Assembly (NCBI RefSeq): GCF_028640845.1
Contig: NC_080539.1
Span: 181,673,459 to 181,737,458, forward strand
From: Ahaetulla prasina
Lineage: Eukaryota; Chordata; Lepidosauria; Squamata; Colubridae
DNA: 64,000 nt
Direction of reading: 5' to 3'
A program made the position numbers and the translations under genes. Below, piece after piece: positions 24,064 through 36,400 of this stretch (positions are counted from its first letter, which is position 1; every line of letters begins with the position of its first letter). The notes beneath the pieces are model-generated. The model was not told the origin of the DNA. It was given only the letters and a program-made list of their open reading frames with translations, and did no database searches.

Positions 24064-25790
24064 ATGGTAATTATGGTAATCATGGTAATGAATGCCACCA
24101 CGTGTTTACTGGACCCGTGCCCCTCCTGGCTGGTGCTGGCCACTCAGGAGGTGACACGAGGCTGGCTCCAGGCGATTACGATCGCTTCTTTGGTGGAGGG
24201 TGTCTTTCCGGCCGCCTTGAAAGAGGCGGTGGTGAGACCCCTCCTTAAGAAGCCTTCCCTGGACCCGGCTGTTTTAGGTAATTATCGTCCAGTCTCCAAC
24301 CCTACCCTCGCGGCGAAGGTTGTAGAGAGTATGGTGGCATATCAGTTTCCCCTGCACCTGGATGAAACCGTCTATCTAGACCCGTTCCAGTCCGGTTTCC
24401 GGCCCGGTTACAGCACAGAGACGGCTTTGGTCGCGTTGGTGGATGATCTCTGGAGGGCCAGGGATAGGGGTTGTTCCTCTGCCCTGGTCCTATTAGACCT
24501 CTCAGCGGCTTTCGATACCATCGACCATGGTATCCTGCTGCGCCGGCTGGAGGATTGGGAGTGGAGGCACCGCTTATCGGTGGTTCTCCTCCTATCTCTC
24601 CGACCGGTCGCAGTCGGTGTTGACAGGGGCAGAGGCCCACCCCGAGGCGCCTCACTTGTGGGGTGCCGCAGGGGTCGATCCTCTCGCCCCTTCTGTTTAA
24701 CATCTACATGAAGCCGCTGGGTGAGATCATCAGTGGTTTCGGCGTGAGGTATCAGCTGTATGCGGATGACACCCAGCTGTACCTTTCCATGCCGGACCAC
24801 CCCAACGGTTATCAAGTGCTGTCCCGGTGTCTGGAGGCTGTACGGGTCTGGATGGGGAGAAACAGGCTCAAGCTCAATCCCTCCAAGACAGAGTGGCTGT
24901 GGATGCCGGCATCCCGGTACAGTCAGCTAAATCCGCGGCTGACCATCGGTGGCGAGTCATTGGCCCCGATGGAGGGTGCGCAACTTAGCGTCCTCCTGGA
25001 TGAACGGCTGTCTTTGGAAGATCATTTGACGGCCGTCTCCAGGAGAGCGTTTACCAGGTTCTCCTGGTGCGCCAGTTGCGCCTTTCTGGACCGGGATGCC
25101 CTGTGCACAGTCACCCACGCACTCGTGACGTCTCGCCTGGATTACTGCAATGCTCTCTACATGGGGCTCCCCTTGAAGGGCATCCGGAGGCTGCAGTTAG
25201 TCCAGAATGCGGCTGCGCGGGTGATAGAGGGAGCCCTCGTGGCTCCCGTATAACACCATCCTCGCAGACTGCACTGGCTGCCTGTGGCCTTCCGGGTGCG
25301 CTTCAAGGTTTTGGTGACCACCTTTAAAGCGCTCCATGGCATAGGGCCGGGTTATCTACGGGACCGCCTGCTGCTACCGAATACCTCTCACCGACCCGTG
25401 CGCTCTCACAGAGAGGGACTCCTCAGGGTGCCGTCAGCGAGGCAATGTCGTCTGGCGACGCCCAGGGGAAGGGCCTTCTCTGTGGGGGGTCCCACCCTCT
25501 GGGATGAACTGCCAGGACTTCGTCAGCTCTCGGACCTTCGGACCTTCCGCCGCGAGCTTAAAACATATCTATTTAATTGCGCAGGACTGAGTTAGATTTT
25601 AGTTTATGGGTTTTATCTTGGGTTTTAATTTTTATATTTTTAATTAAGGCTTTTGAATAAGTTTTTTAATTGTTTTTAGAATTGTATTTATTGTATTTCT
25701 TGCTTTTAAATGCCTGTAAACCGCCCTGAGTCCTTTGGGAGATAGGGCGGTATATAAATATAAACAATAAATAAATAAATAAATAAAATC
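24064..25790 (+). mobile_element. L2 LINE, reverse transcriptase part and 3' end
   Basis: Reads NYRPVSNPTLAAKVVESMV, DPFQSGFRPGYSTETALVAL and LVLLDLSAAFDTIDHGILL, then after a frameshift near 24560-24670 [20 protein letters not shown] and [14 protein letters not shown] (catalytic YADD), then [16 protein letters not shown] second break lies near 25250-25284. The 3' UTR holds gtaaaccgccctgagtcctt and ends in AAAT repeats. GC-rich against its surroundings, so a fairly young but dead copy. Confidence 0.93.
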
Positions 25791-26262
25791 AGCCTAAGAT
25801 TACTAGAGAAAATTTATACAGTCATTTCTTTAAAAATACAAAAGATTTGATTTCGTTATCTCAGTGACTTGAGCGGCCATGTGCTTTTATCAGCATATAT
25901 TAAATTATTAAATTATAGCTATTACACATTTTGCTGCTTTTGTGGTGGAGAAAAAAAACATTTTTGTTTCACTATGTTTTACCAAAAGCAGAAATGTAAT
26001 TCCATGCTTTTCTAGAGTGGACAGACACCTCAAAGTTAGGTTGTGAAAACAAAGGGTGTTGCCACAAAGTTTAGCCATCAGATAACTCTAGGTAATCAAA
26101 ATTTGAGAACCAAAGAAATTCCTGAATATCTATTCATTGAGTACCTATTTTACATAATTAAGTGATTATTTCTGCTACTATCTAAGAAAAAAAATACAAG
26201 GCGTCTCCAAATGCAACCACAAATGCAAGGCATGAAACAACTTCCATTTTATAAACTCAGCA

Positions 26263-26600
26263 GTTGATACTTGGTTTTATACTTCTGTATACTTCACATA
26301 CGTGAAAATAATAATAATAATGTAATATATAATAATATACGTGAATACGTGAAAATAAGTTGATACTTGGTTTTATACTTCTGTATACTTCACATACGTG
26401 AAAATAATAATAATAATGTAATATATAATAATATACGTGAATACGTGAAAATAAGTTGATACTTGGTTTTATACTTCTGTATACTTCACATACGTGAAAA
26501 TAATAATAATAATGTAATATATAATAATATACGTGAATACGTGAAAATAAGTTGATACTTGGTTTTATACTTCTGTATACTTCACATACGTGAAAATAAT
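26263..26600. repeat. Minisatellite, 96-bp unit, about 3.5 copies
   Basis: Units start at 26263, 26359, 26455 and 26551 with gttgatacttggttttatac; each contains cttcacatacgtgaaaataa and an AAT-rich run. The copies are essentially identical, so the array is recent. Confidence 0.93.
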
Positions 26601-27382
26601 CCTCTAGAACAGAACAGTAGAGCCCCACCACCACCAAAGTCTGACAATCCAACCAGCAAAATGAGTTGAACCCAAATCCCTGCTAGAATGATAACATCTT
26701 TGAACACATCAAAGGGAAATGAATTGCAGGCACCCAAGATACTTTCTCTTGTGTCCTGCCATTTTTTCATTTCTCATTTGTGAATTTCTATGAGAATCTT
26801 CTTGGAAGAACAATTTCATAAGCATACTTTGAGACATGGCAGGTTTAGGATATTTTTAGCGCTTTTACTCTACATGTTTACTTTTAGATGTGATACTTTT
26901 ATAGGGATATGATCCAGTGAAATAAATAGATTAATACATCATCTTAAAAAAAGAAACATATAATAATGTGTTATTCCTTAACCATTATATTTACTACCCC
27001 TAAATTCTGCTGAAGCTTTTTCTAAAAATCAGATTTGAGTAACATAGCCAGGTAATGGCAATCACACTGCAGCCATACAAGTAGTTGCATTTCTCCTTCC
27101 TTGCAGCTGTGCTGGATTACAGAATCAATCTGACAATTTTAATAATATTCTGAATGTTATGAAATCAGGCACCTTCAGCTTTTTACTTCTGCTTTTCCTT
27201 TTTTTACACCTATGTGTACCTTTAAATTACCAGGGAAATTTATTGCATATACTATGTTGGTAGGACCAGAATGACAAGATATGATTTTTTTATTTGGTTA
27301 GATAGAGGTCTGAATTGCAAACAGAAAGAATTGTTTAATATGCTGCCATAAAGTTAATTATGTGTCATAACTAATTCCTAAG

Positions 27383-30300
27383 ATGGTGCCGACGAAGGCT
27401 GCCTCGGTGAAATGCTCTCTAATTGTTTCTTTATTTCTAATTGTTCTCTGTGACTCACTACGGATTTCCTACACACGAGACCATCTGCTAAAAATTAAGG
27501 AACATTTCTTTAAGGAGCAGCTTTCTTTAATCTCTCCCCCGCCTGTCTTTACAAACACGGAGGAGATTCTAACACAGGAGGAGGCAATTCCCACGGAGCC
27601 ATGGATTACTAAAAAAACCAAACGACGGAAACGAAGGAAATGAGGTAAACGATCTGGGATCTTAATCAAGCTAAGAACTCGCACTAAAACTCCTCTGCCT
27701 TCAATTTTCCTAACAAATATATGCTCACTTGCAAATAAGATGGATGAAATACTCCTCTTAAACAAATACTATTCTGATTTTCGCAATTCAGCAGTCCTAT
27801 GCTTCTCTGAAACCTGGTTAAATGAATCAATTGAAAATAGCAGCCTGAACATTCCAGGATTTCAAATTGAACGATCAGACAGGATTCCAGAAACATCTGG
27901 TAAAAAGAAAGGAGGAGGCTTATGCCTATATATTAATTCAACCTGGTGTCAAGATTTTAACATAATTTACAAATTCTGTGACAACAATTTAGAGACTCTA
28001 ATTATCAACTGCAAACCTTACTATTCGCCTCGTGAATTTTCCTCATTTCTTCTAATTGCTGTTTATGTCCCACCACAAGCCTGTGTAAACGAGGCATTAC
28101 GAACTCTAGCTGACCAAATCATGGAGGCTGAAGCCAAACACCCTGATTCACTGGCCATTGTTTTGGGAGATCTAAACAAGGCAAACTTAAGGAAAGAACT
28201 ACCAAAATACTTTCAGCATGTCAATTGTCCCACCAGAGGCAAGAATACTCTAGACCACTGCTACACAACACTAAAAGATGCCTATCGGTCTTTACCACGT
28301 GCAGCTGTAGGACACTCTGATCATTGCATGATTCACCTTGTACCTGCTTACAGGCAAAGACTTAAAGCCATAAAACCAATAATTAAATCAGTGAAAACCT
28401 GGACGGAGGAATCAGAATTAAAGCTACAGGCATGTTTTGACTGCACTGATTGGAATATTTTAAAGATACCTCTGCAGACCTGGATGAACTCACAGATACT
28501 GTAACATCATATGTCAGCTTCTGTGAAGACCTATGTGTACCTACAAGGAACTTGCGAATACACAGTAATAACAAACCTTGGTTTACACCTAAACTTAAGC
28601 AGCTACGACATTCCAAAGAGGAAGCCTACAGAAAAGGTGATAAAATGCTGTACAATCAGGCCAGAAATGCACTAACAAGGGAGATAAGAGCAGCAAAAGA
28701 AGCTACTCTGAAAAGCTAAAGAATCAATTTTCAGCAAATGAACCAGCAAACATGTGGAAAACTCTTAAAAATATCACCGGCTATGGCAAACCTCCTTCCC
28801 AGGCTGAAGGTAATCAACAACTGGCAGATGACCTGAATGAGTTTTACTGCAGGTTTGAAAGGAAACTACAGCCACCTATCTCCCCATCTCAGACACACCA
28901 ACAACAGCCAAGCCTCCTACAACTGACCCCATTTCATTGGGTTCACAACCCCTAGTGATCACAGAAAAGGAAGTGCAGGACCTATTTCACAGACAAAAGC
29001 CAGGAAAAGCTCCAGGCCCAGACAAGATAACTCCTTCTTGCTTAAAAGTCTGTGCTGACCAATTGGCCCCCATCTTCACCCATATTTTCAATAAATCACT
29101 AGAGATGTGCTATGTTCCTTCTTGCTTCAAACGCTCTACCATCATCCCAGTGCCGAAGAAGCCCACCATCAAGGAACTGAATGACTACAGACCAGTTGCT
29201 CTAACATCTGTAGTCATGAAAACCTTTGAAAGGCTAGTGCTTTCCTACCTGAAAACCATCACGAATCTGCTCTTAGACCCCTTGCAATTTGCATACCGAG
29301 CAAATAGATCAACAGATGATGCTGTTAATATGGCTCTGCACTACATCCTACAACATCTTGAGTCTCCAAAGACCTATGCAAGGGTCCTTTTTGTAGACTT
29401 TAGTTCAGCATTCAATACCATCATTCCAGACATTCTTCTAACTAAGCTAAACCAGCTACAGGTACCGGAACAGACTTGTAAGTGGATCACAAGCTTCCTA
29501 ACAAACAGGAAGCAGCAGGTGAAGCTAAGCAAGATCACATCAAATACCTGTACAATTAGCACAGGGGCCCCCAAGGCTGTGTGCTCTCCCCACTTCTCTT
29601 CTCTCTGTATACCAATGACTGCATCTCCAATGATCCATTTGTTAAGCTACTGAAGTTCGCAGATGACACAACAGTGATTGGTCTCATTCGAGACAATGAC
29701 GAATCCGCATATAGACGAGAGGTCGAACGACTAGCCTTGTGGTGCAACCAAAACAATCTGGAACTGAACACACTCAAAACCGTAGAAATGGTGGTAGACT
29801 TTAGGAAAAACCCTTCCATACTTCCACCTCTCACAATACTTGACAACACAGTATCAACAGTAGAAACCTTCAAATTTCTGGGTTCTATCATATCGCAAGA
29901 TCTCAAATGGACAGCTAACATCAAAACATCATTAAAAAGGACAACAAAGAATGTTCTTTCTGCGCCAACTCAGTAAGCTCAAACTGCCCAAGGAGCTGCT
30001 GATCCAATTCTACAGAGGAATTATTGAGTCTGTCATTTGCACCTCTATAACTGTCTGGTTCGGTTCTGCAACCCAACAAGAAAAACACAGACTTCAGAGG
30101 ATAATTAGAACTGCAGAAAAATAATTGCTACCAACTTGCCTTCCATTGAGGACCTGTATACTGCACGAATCAAGAAGAGGGCCGTGAAAATATTTGCAGA
30201 TCCCTCGCATCCTGGACATAAACTGTTTCAACTCCTACCCTCAAAACGACGCTATAGAGCACTGCACACCAGAACAACTAGACACAAGAACAGTTTTTTC

Positions 30301-30604
30301 CCGAAGGCCATCACTCTGCTAAACAAATAATTCCCTCAACACTGTCAGACTATTTACTGAATCTGCACTACTATTAATCGTTTCATAGTTCCCATCACCA
30401 ATCTCTTTCCACTTATGACTGTATGACTATAACTTGTTGCTGGCAATCCTTATGATTTATATTGATATATTGATCATCAATTGTGTTGTAAATGTTGTAC
30501 CTTGATGAACGTATCTTTTCTTTTATGTACACTGAGAGCATATGCACCAAGACAAATTCCTTGTGTGTCCAATCACACTTGGCCAATAAAATTCTATTCT
30601 ATTC
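27383..30604 (+). mobile_element. Near full-length LINE with ATTCT tail (CR1/L3/Rex group)
   Basis: A short 5' frame (27383-27643), then an endonuclease (LCFSETWLNESIENSSLNIP, IAVYVPPQACVNEAL, LGDLNKANLRKELPK, AVGHSDHCMIHLVPAYRQRL), then reverse transcriptase (QKPGKAPGPDKITPSCLKVC, LNDYRPVALTSVVMKTFERL, VLFVDFSSAFNTIIPDILL, LKFADDTTVIGLI). Frame breaks near 28500, 28719, 28950, 29575 and 29976, so dead. The tail is ttggccaataaaattctattctattct. ATTCT-tailed LINEs of this sort (Snake1) are known to seed AATAG microsatellites in snakes; I infer membership from the tail. Confidence 0.88.
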
Positions 30605-32224
30605 TAAAGTAGATTATAGATCATAATGTGTGCTCATGACGTGAAATATTAACTCTAGTAGTTTTTCCCAGTTTGTTTACAAGTGCAAGTTTTAATTTTG
30701 TGTTTCTGAAGGAACAGTGTATGATGTGTCCATAAACATAATCCTTATCTTACTCCCTTTTTAAAAATTGTAAGGGAAAGATAGAGGAAGATGTTGAGCA
30801 GTACATGCAATAAAAAGCAACCCATTGACTAGATATTCAGGTTTCCTTATAAAATCTGTCTCTCTTCCTTTTTAAAAATATTTTTATCCAGATGCACTTC
30901 AGGCAAAATCTTCCTCCAGAGACAGTGTGAAATGCCAGGAAGCACCCATCCACTGGAATCTTCTGCTGGCTGTGGAGTTGCTGGAAATCATGCAATAACT
31001 ATCATAATTGTTTCTATAGTAGCAGGAAGAAATGTTTCTCATAGAAACGTTTTGGGACTGTCGTCAGGTATCATCTCATATATCACCACTTCAATATACA
31101 GTGTGGGCCTGATGGATTTGTTTTATATTCCTTTTGATGGATGAGTAGTATCTGGTCTACCATTCCTATACTATCCTCCCCACCTCCATCCCCCATTTGT
31201 AGCCTGCAGTCCTATGGATGTGGAGAATAAAGGCCCTACTTCCTCTGTGTAGTTGCATTGTAGAGAGCAGGCTGCTGTGTTATTTCAGTGAGTATCCTTT
31301 CTACTTCATTGTTCTGCTGCTGTTCTTTGGAGGTGAAACACTCTCATCAACTAAGAGCAGGAAGATACATTATTAATAGCCAGCACATAGGCTTGCATGA
31401 AAATCAAGAGGCTGAGTTATATAATAATCAGTAGATTGTTTGCTGTGTAAGAAGCCACTAGATCTGCTGTGGTCTTTTCTGCCAAGGGGTTAGAATGTTA
31501 GGTACAAGAAATGTTTTTCTTTTAATCTCATCTCACAACACCTTAATTATTTAGAAGTGATGAAGGCATGGAGAAAAAATGTGTTACATAAATCCTTTCT
31601 TTTCTTAAATAAACAGATAAAGTATCACTGAGCTCAATTCCTGTGGACTTCATAGACATGCATCTCTACGTAGTTGACAGAAATGATCTGACATTGCCTT
31701 CTTCTGGGACATTTATTTTCAACTTTCCAGATTAGCCTACAGCCCTGCTGACAATTCATTCAAGGATTAACCTGGCCTGACTATGCTTAACTTTTTGAGA
31801 TCAAACAAGGTTTACTAATTGCTGTTACAAAGTGGAACTTTTAAAAATATGCTCTTTAGTTTTTTTTATATTCTAAAAATGAATTTGTTTGCTTCTTTTC
31901 GGTAGCGAACCAGTATAGAGATGTTATTTTAAAATATGGATGCTCTTTTGTAATTTGGGAAATTTGCAAATCCTGGCCTCATCCCTGTTCCAAAAGGCAG
32001 TTGTCATAAATTCTCTAGAATGCTCGCCAGTGCTTCAAAACCAAGTTTCTGAAACTCACCTTAGAAAGATTCTGCTTGCATACAAAAAGTCCCAAATGGG
32101 ACTGAGAAAGACACCAAGTCTATAACATGGAAACCTTTTTTTGACAAAACAGGTGAATTGTCAGATTTATGAAGACAGTGGACATAAAAAAAATGCCTAG
32201 CAGTCCCTAAACCGTCTGTACTGT
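30605..32224. other. Intergenic stretch with exon-like segments of unknown status
   Basis: Holds two + strand open segments with splice-like borders (30893-31069 and 31621-31730), discussed in the findings. No other feature was recognised. Confidence 0.5.
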
Positions 32225-32460
32225 GCAATAATAATGAATATCTGTAGCTCGGGTGTAGGATGAGGGTGAAGGTTCATTCTCTGAGCTTGTGGGTTAGTTT
32301 CAGAACGTTTCATTACCAGGATAGGTAACATCTTCAGCAGAGTTTAGGGAATTTCAGTGTTCTCTGTTCTCGGCTTCAGGTGTGGGTATGTCAAGTGTGG
32401 GTCTAATGATGGGTCAGCTGTGAGTCTTATGAAGGATTTTGTGATGGGTCTTGTGATAAG
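32225..32460 (-). repeat. Dispersed repeat with hammerhead-like core
   Basis: Surrounds the core at 32307-32337; flanks share gagcttgtgggttagtttc-like sequence with the copies at 42600-42830, 49430-49620, 54510-54640 and 61669-61740 (gctcagagagcacc side). Probable Penelope-like element terminal region. Confidence 0.5.
32307..32337 (-). ncRNA. Hammerhead-ribozyme-like core
   Basis: On the minus strand: CTGAAGA, one T, GTTACC, loop, GGTAAT, GAAAC. These are the conserved CUGANGA and GAAA boxes with a six-pair stem II between them; one extra U follows the first box. Known: Penelope-like elements carry minimal hammerheads in their terminal repeats. Activity is not shown by sequence alone. Confidence 0.5.
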
Positions 32461-32652
32461 GAGATTACATCAAGTCAACTAGTCACTAATAAAGCGTGCC
32501 CAGAAGAAAAATGGGCTCCCACCCCCTATTATAATTGTATCCCATGTTGCAGTTTTCCTCCTCTTCCTCTCTCTACAAAATTCTTGCAGAAGCCCATAAA
32601 GATAATCATGGAAGAATAGTAAGACACTTAAAAAAATTCTGGACAAGCAGGT

Positions 32653-32658
32653 TTTATT
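32653..32658 (-). terminator. Candidate ADGRF5 poly(A) signal
   Basis: AATAAA on the minus strand followed by cctgcttgtccag and a T-rich stretch. It lies about 700 bp after the proposed stop and would end the 3' UTR near 32635. Confidence 0.45.
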
Positions 32659-33362
32659 AAGTCATATCCTCATAAATATATATTTACATAGAAAGGTCCC
32701 CTTTGTTTCCCCCCGAGTAAAACAAGTAGCAGAACTGGAAATGTTTCTATAATATAAAAATAAAGTGCTTCTCTTTCTGTAGAGGCTGATAGCACAAATA
32801 TTCCAGTTTATTTACAAGGTGATCAGTGCAATTTCGTTGCTCTAACTCAGAAGCCAGTCTTGCTAAATTTAGTGGAGTTCTTCCCAGGTGAGTTTATACT
32901 GGATTTACCAAGGAGGTACCAGGGAATGAAGAGAACCACTGAAAATTATATTTACTTCTCTAGGATTGCACTAGCAATTTTTTCACTTTCAGGAAAATAA
33001 CAAACAAATGCTCCTACAATTTATATGAGCACACATGACTTTTGGGAAGTATATTTGCTCTTGGCTGTGATATGTTTTTCCCACTGATCCATTTTTAACA
33101 CTGGATTGGAACAAACATGACTACATTGAAAGATACTATAAAATAAATAATACTGTAAAATAGCATCAGAGCCTGTGTCACAGAACATCTAGCTTAAAAG
33201 ATTCAATTATTTGTCTGTTTGTTATGTGGGGAAAAAAAGTTAATTAAAAAGCCACTTCCTTTCCACAATCTGTAAAGTCAACATTCTATTATTCACTATT
33301 TATTCTGTAGTTATTATTTGAAAAATACTTGAGCTCTTTCAAATATGCAGGTATTCTAGAAC

Positions 33363-33442
33363 TCATGTCAGTATAGTATGTGCCTTCGAAGTGCTTTCAG
33401 TCAATACAGTTGATGATTCTGTAGAAGAGACTTGGTATTTTC
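33363..33442 (-). CDS. ADGRF5: ADGRF5 candidate last coding exon (Ser/Thr-rich C-terminus)
   Basis: Behind a strong minus-strand acceptor (ctctactctacag) the frame reads KYQVSSTESSTVLTESTSK and then AHTILT with a stop at 33363-33365. It aligns over its length with the human C-terminus (TYNVSTPEA onward, Ser-rich). The entry phase needs one base from the exon before, whereas the exon at 34747 ends in phase 0, so one tail exon (human STSLGSSTPVF region) is missing from my model or has diverged. Confidence 0.45.
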
Positions 33443-36400
33443 CTGTAGAGTAGAGAAGTAAAATGGTAAAAGTCTTGCTTAGTTATTAGTTACGGTATAA
33501 AGCACAAAACAGTTCCTAAGCCTAGTTTCCTTTAAACTGTTCTTTGAGCATAAGTGGAAACCAAAGAAAACAAGAATAAGCCTGCATAAGACCATCATAA
33601 TTAAAATATGTAGGTTTATAGTAAATTCTTAATAGTCCTCTTCAATTCTTAGCCTGTCAGTTGCAATCAGCAACCCTTTTCAAATTGCTTTCCTGTGTCA
33701 TATCTTGAAAATGCCCAAAGACGATGAAAATACCCACACGGTTTGGCCTGATGGGCCTCATATCAGGACCAATAGAAGAGTTAGCATTGAAGAAGTTATC
33801 TAGTTGGGTAGCAAAACATCTACAAGCAAACAACCAAGTTCAGAGAGCACCGGAGAGCTCCTCATATCAAGGAGTCAAACCAGAGAATCATTTCATTATC
33901 TTTAGCTGTTTTTCAGACATGGTGACTGCAGTCATAAGACACTGAAGTCTCTGAGATCCTGAATGGATTGTTCATTTAAAAGGAACATTTATATTGAATG
34001 TATTTGCATACATAACCAAGAAGGCAAATTGTATGCACATTTCAATGTTACCAAGCCTAAAAGTTGGGCTAATTGGATCTTTAATGATTTAATGAAGTTT
34101 TTATGTTTCTGAAGGCAAATGTATAAAGAGTCTTAAGAATTCTTTAACAGTATAAGAGTTAGGAATTTGATATTTGGGGATTGAGATGATGAAAAAATTT
34201 GGGGATTGAGATGATGAAAAAATTTGGGGATTGAGATGATGAAAAAAAAACCAGAATAGCAACAATGGGAAATGAATTGATGTCATATTTTTTTCATCAC
34301 ATACCTGCTTTACCAAACAAATTATTTAAAGTTCTTGAAAAAGGTGAATTGATGGAAAGTACAGGAGCCGACATGCCTTGCGATATTGACTGCAAAAGGG
34401 AAACATACACTAATAAAAAAGATATCAAAACATGTGCTTGTATTTTTTCATTTTGCCAACAATGTATACAATTCGGAATAAATCTCTCTCAAAACAACTG
34501 CTTTTATTTTCAAATCAGAATGGATTAATTAGTTTTCTTCACCTCCCAACTGCAGAAATAAGGTGACAAATTCTTCTCATGATTCACTTCCAGAGGTGAA
34601 ATGCTATCTTTGAATCTAAATCCATAATGCACTGCTCTAGCTACTATACAGATACTGTATAGAATGGCCCCTTTATTGACCCAAGTCATTTTCTCCATGT
34701 AGAAGGATATGTTTGAATCCAACCTTTTATTTAGAAAGAATATTACCTTCGAGTGTTGTGAACTCCACCTGGACCAAGAATATTTATTCCGTATAGCTTC
34801 TCGTACCTGTGTGTTTCAAAGAAAATGAATGTTAATATTTAATCATGTCTGTAATTGCATGTAATTGTATACATATAATTTTATTACACAACAAAACAAT
34901 AAACACAAAACAGTAAATATCCTGAAATTGTGTTCTTACCTTCCTATCCCAGAGAGTTCCACCCAATAGAATGAATAATCCCTGAAAAATATTCAAAGTT
35001 TGAAATTACATATTTCAGTTCTTACACAGTATTTATACAAAGTATTCAATACGTCTGATTTCCCACTAGTATTATTACAGAGGAAAAAGTATGAAATATG
35101 AAGAGTATGAAGAAAAATAGCCCATTTCAGTGTACAGAAATTGCAAACAATCTAAAACAAAATTTAAAAGGGCTACCAAAAGACTGATCCATACTAGAAA
35201 CGAATTTGCAAATTTTCAAAAAAAGAAATGGGTGTTCTGATCACTCCCTGGTCTAGAATATTCAGAAACAACGAACTGTCTCAGGACAGGTAGGTAGGAA
35301 TAAGGAAAGAGAATATAATTCCCCACAGTTCTCAAGGTTCAGAGATCAGAAATGCTACTTTATTTGCTTATTTAATTTTACACACTCTGGATGCCATTTA
35401 TGGTAGTTCCAATACTGATTTCTTCAGTTTGGTCTTAAACTAGCAAAGTATGTGCCAATTAAAATCCACAGAGATAATTATGATTATTTATTTTCCACAA
35501 GGTATTTTGGCTTATTTCTTTGTCAGACCAAAATTCTAGAAGCAGGTAACTGAACTCATTCATTCAATTTATTCATTTATTAAATTTATTAAAATTTCAT
35601 GCCACCCATCTCACTGATACAGCAACCCCAGGTGGCAAAAACTATAATTAGCTTTGCCATTTTCAAGAATAATGTGATTTTCCAGAAACTCATGGTTCAT
35701 CTATAGGATGCTGATATCAATGACATCATTAGATTGCATGTTATGGAAAGAGCTGCTTGAATCACCCCTCAGTTTAGATTAAGTATGTATTATAACACAG
35801 TGAGATACCCAAAGAAAATATCAATAGTGTTTTTGACATCTAACTATTCCAAACAGCTGATATTATCAATCCACTTACCTGAAAGGCATTGAAAATAGTA
35901 AATAACATATGGAATATTTTGGGACTTCCTGGAACAACTGTGGCGAGTCCAAATCCCCAAGTAAGACCTAACAGTGGTGTCAGTACACCAATGCTCTTGG
36001 CAATTCGATACAAAGAACTCTTTTCTTCATTGATCGATTTTTCCCCAATTGAACGTCTTGATATTTTTGCTATAACTACAACAGTAACAATGGCATTAAT
36101 AGCAACAATGATCATGGCAGGAATCACTAAGGCCAAGAGGGCTTTGCTTTCCTCCCAGTTGAGAAAGCAGCTCTTTTTCCTTGTATAAGAGGAATATGGA
36201 AGGGTGCTGGCTATTGTGATGGCTGATATTATTAGAGGACAGATGTATCCCAAGCAGAAGCCAATGGTTTTCATGATGGTCTTGCTTGCATTGTGTAGAA
36301 GAAAGACCAAGTGATAGAAGAGCATCAGTCCCAAAGCGAGCATCCAAAAGAAAACACAGAGGTAGAAATAGTGAACGAAATAAGTTGCTACTATGCAAAG

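Noticed and set aside
24302..24815. Long minus-strand frames at 24.3-24.8 kb
   Set aside because: They are antisense shadows of the GC-rich L2 reverse transcriptase.
26263..26600. Regularly spaced repeats, checked as a CRISPR array
   Set aside because: Units are directly joined, 96 bp long and without unique spacers; the DNA is vertebrate. It is a minisatellite.
32783..32891. A + strand open segment with good splice borders (ctgtag before, gtgagt after)
   Set aside because: It lies opposite the proposed ADGRF5 3' UTR, has no recognisable family, and has no neighbouring exon in matching context. Chance splice-like borders are common.
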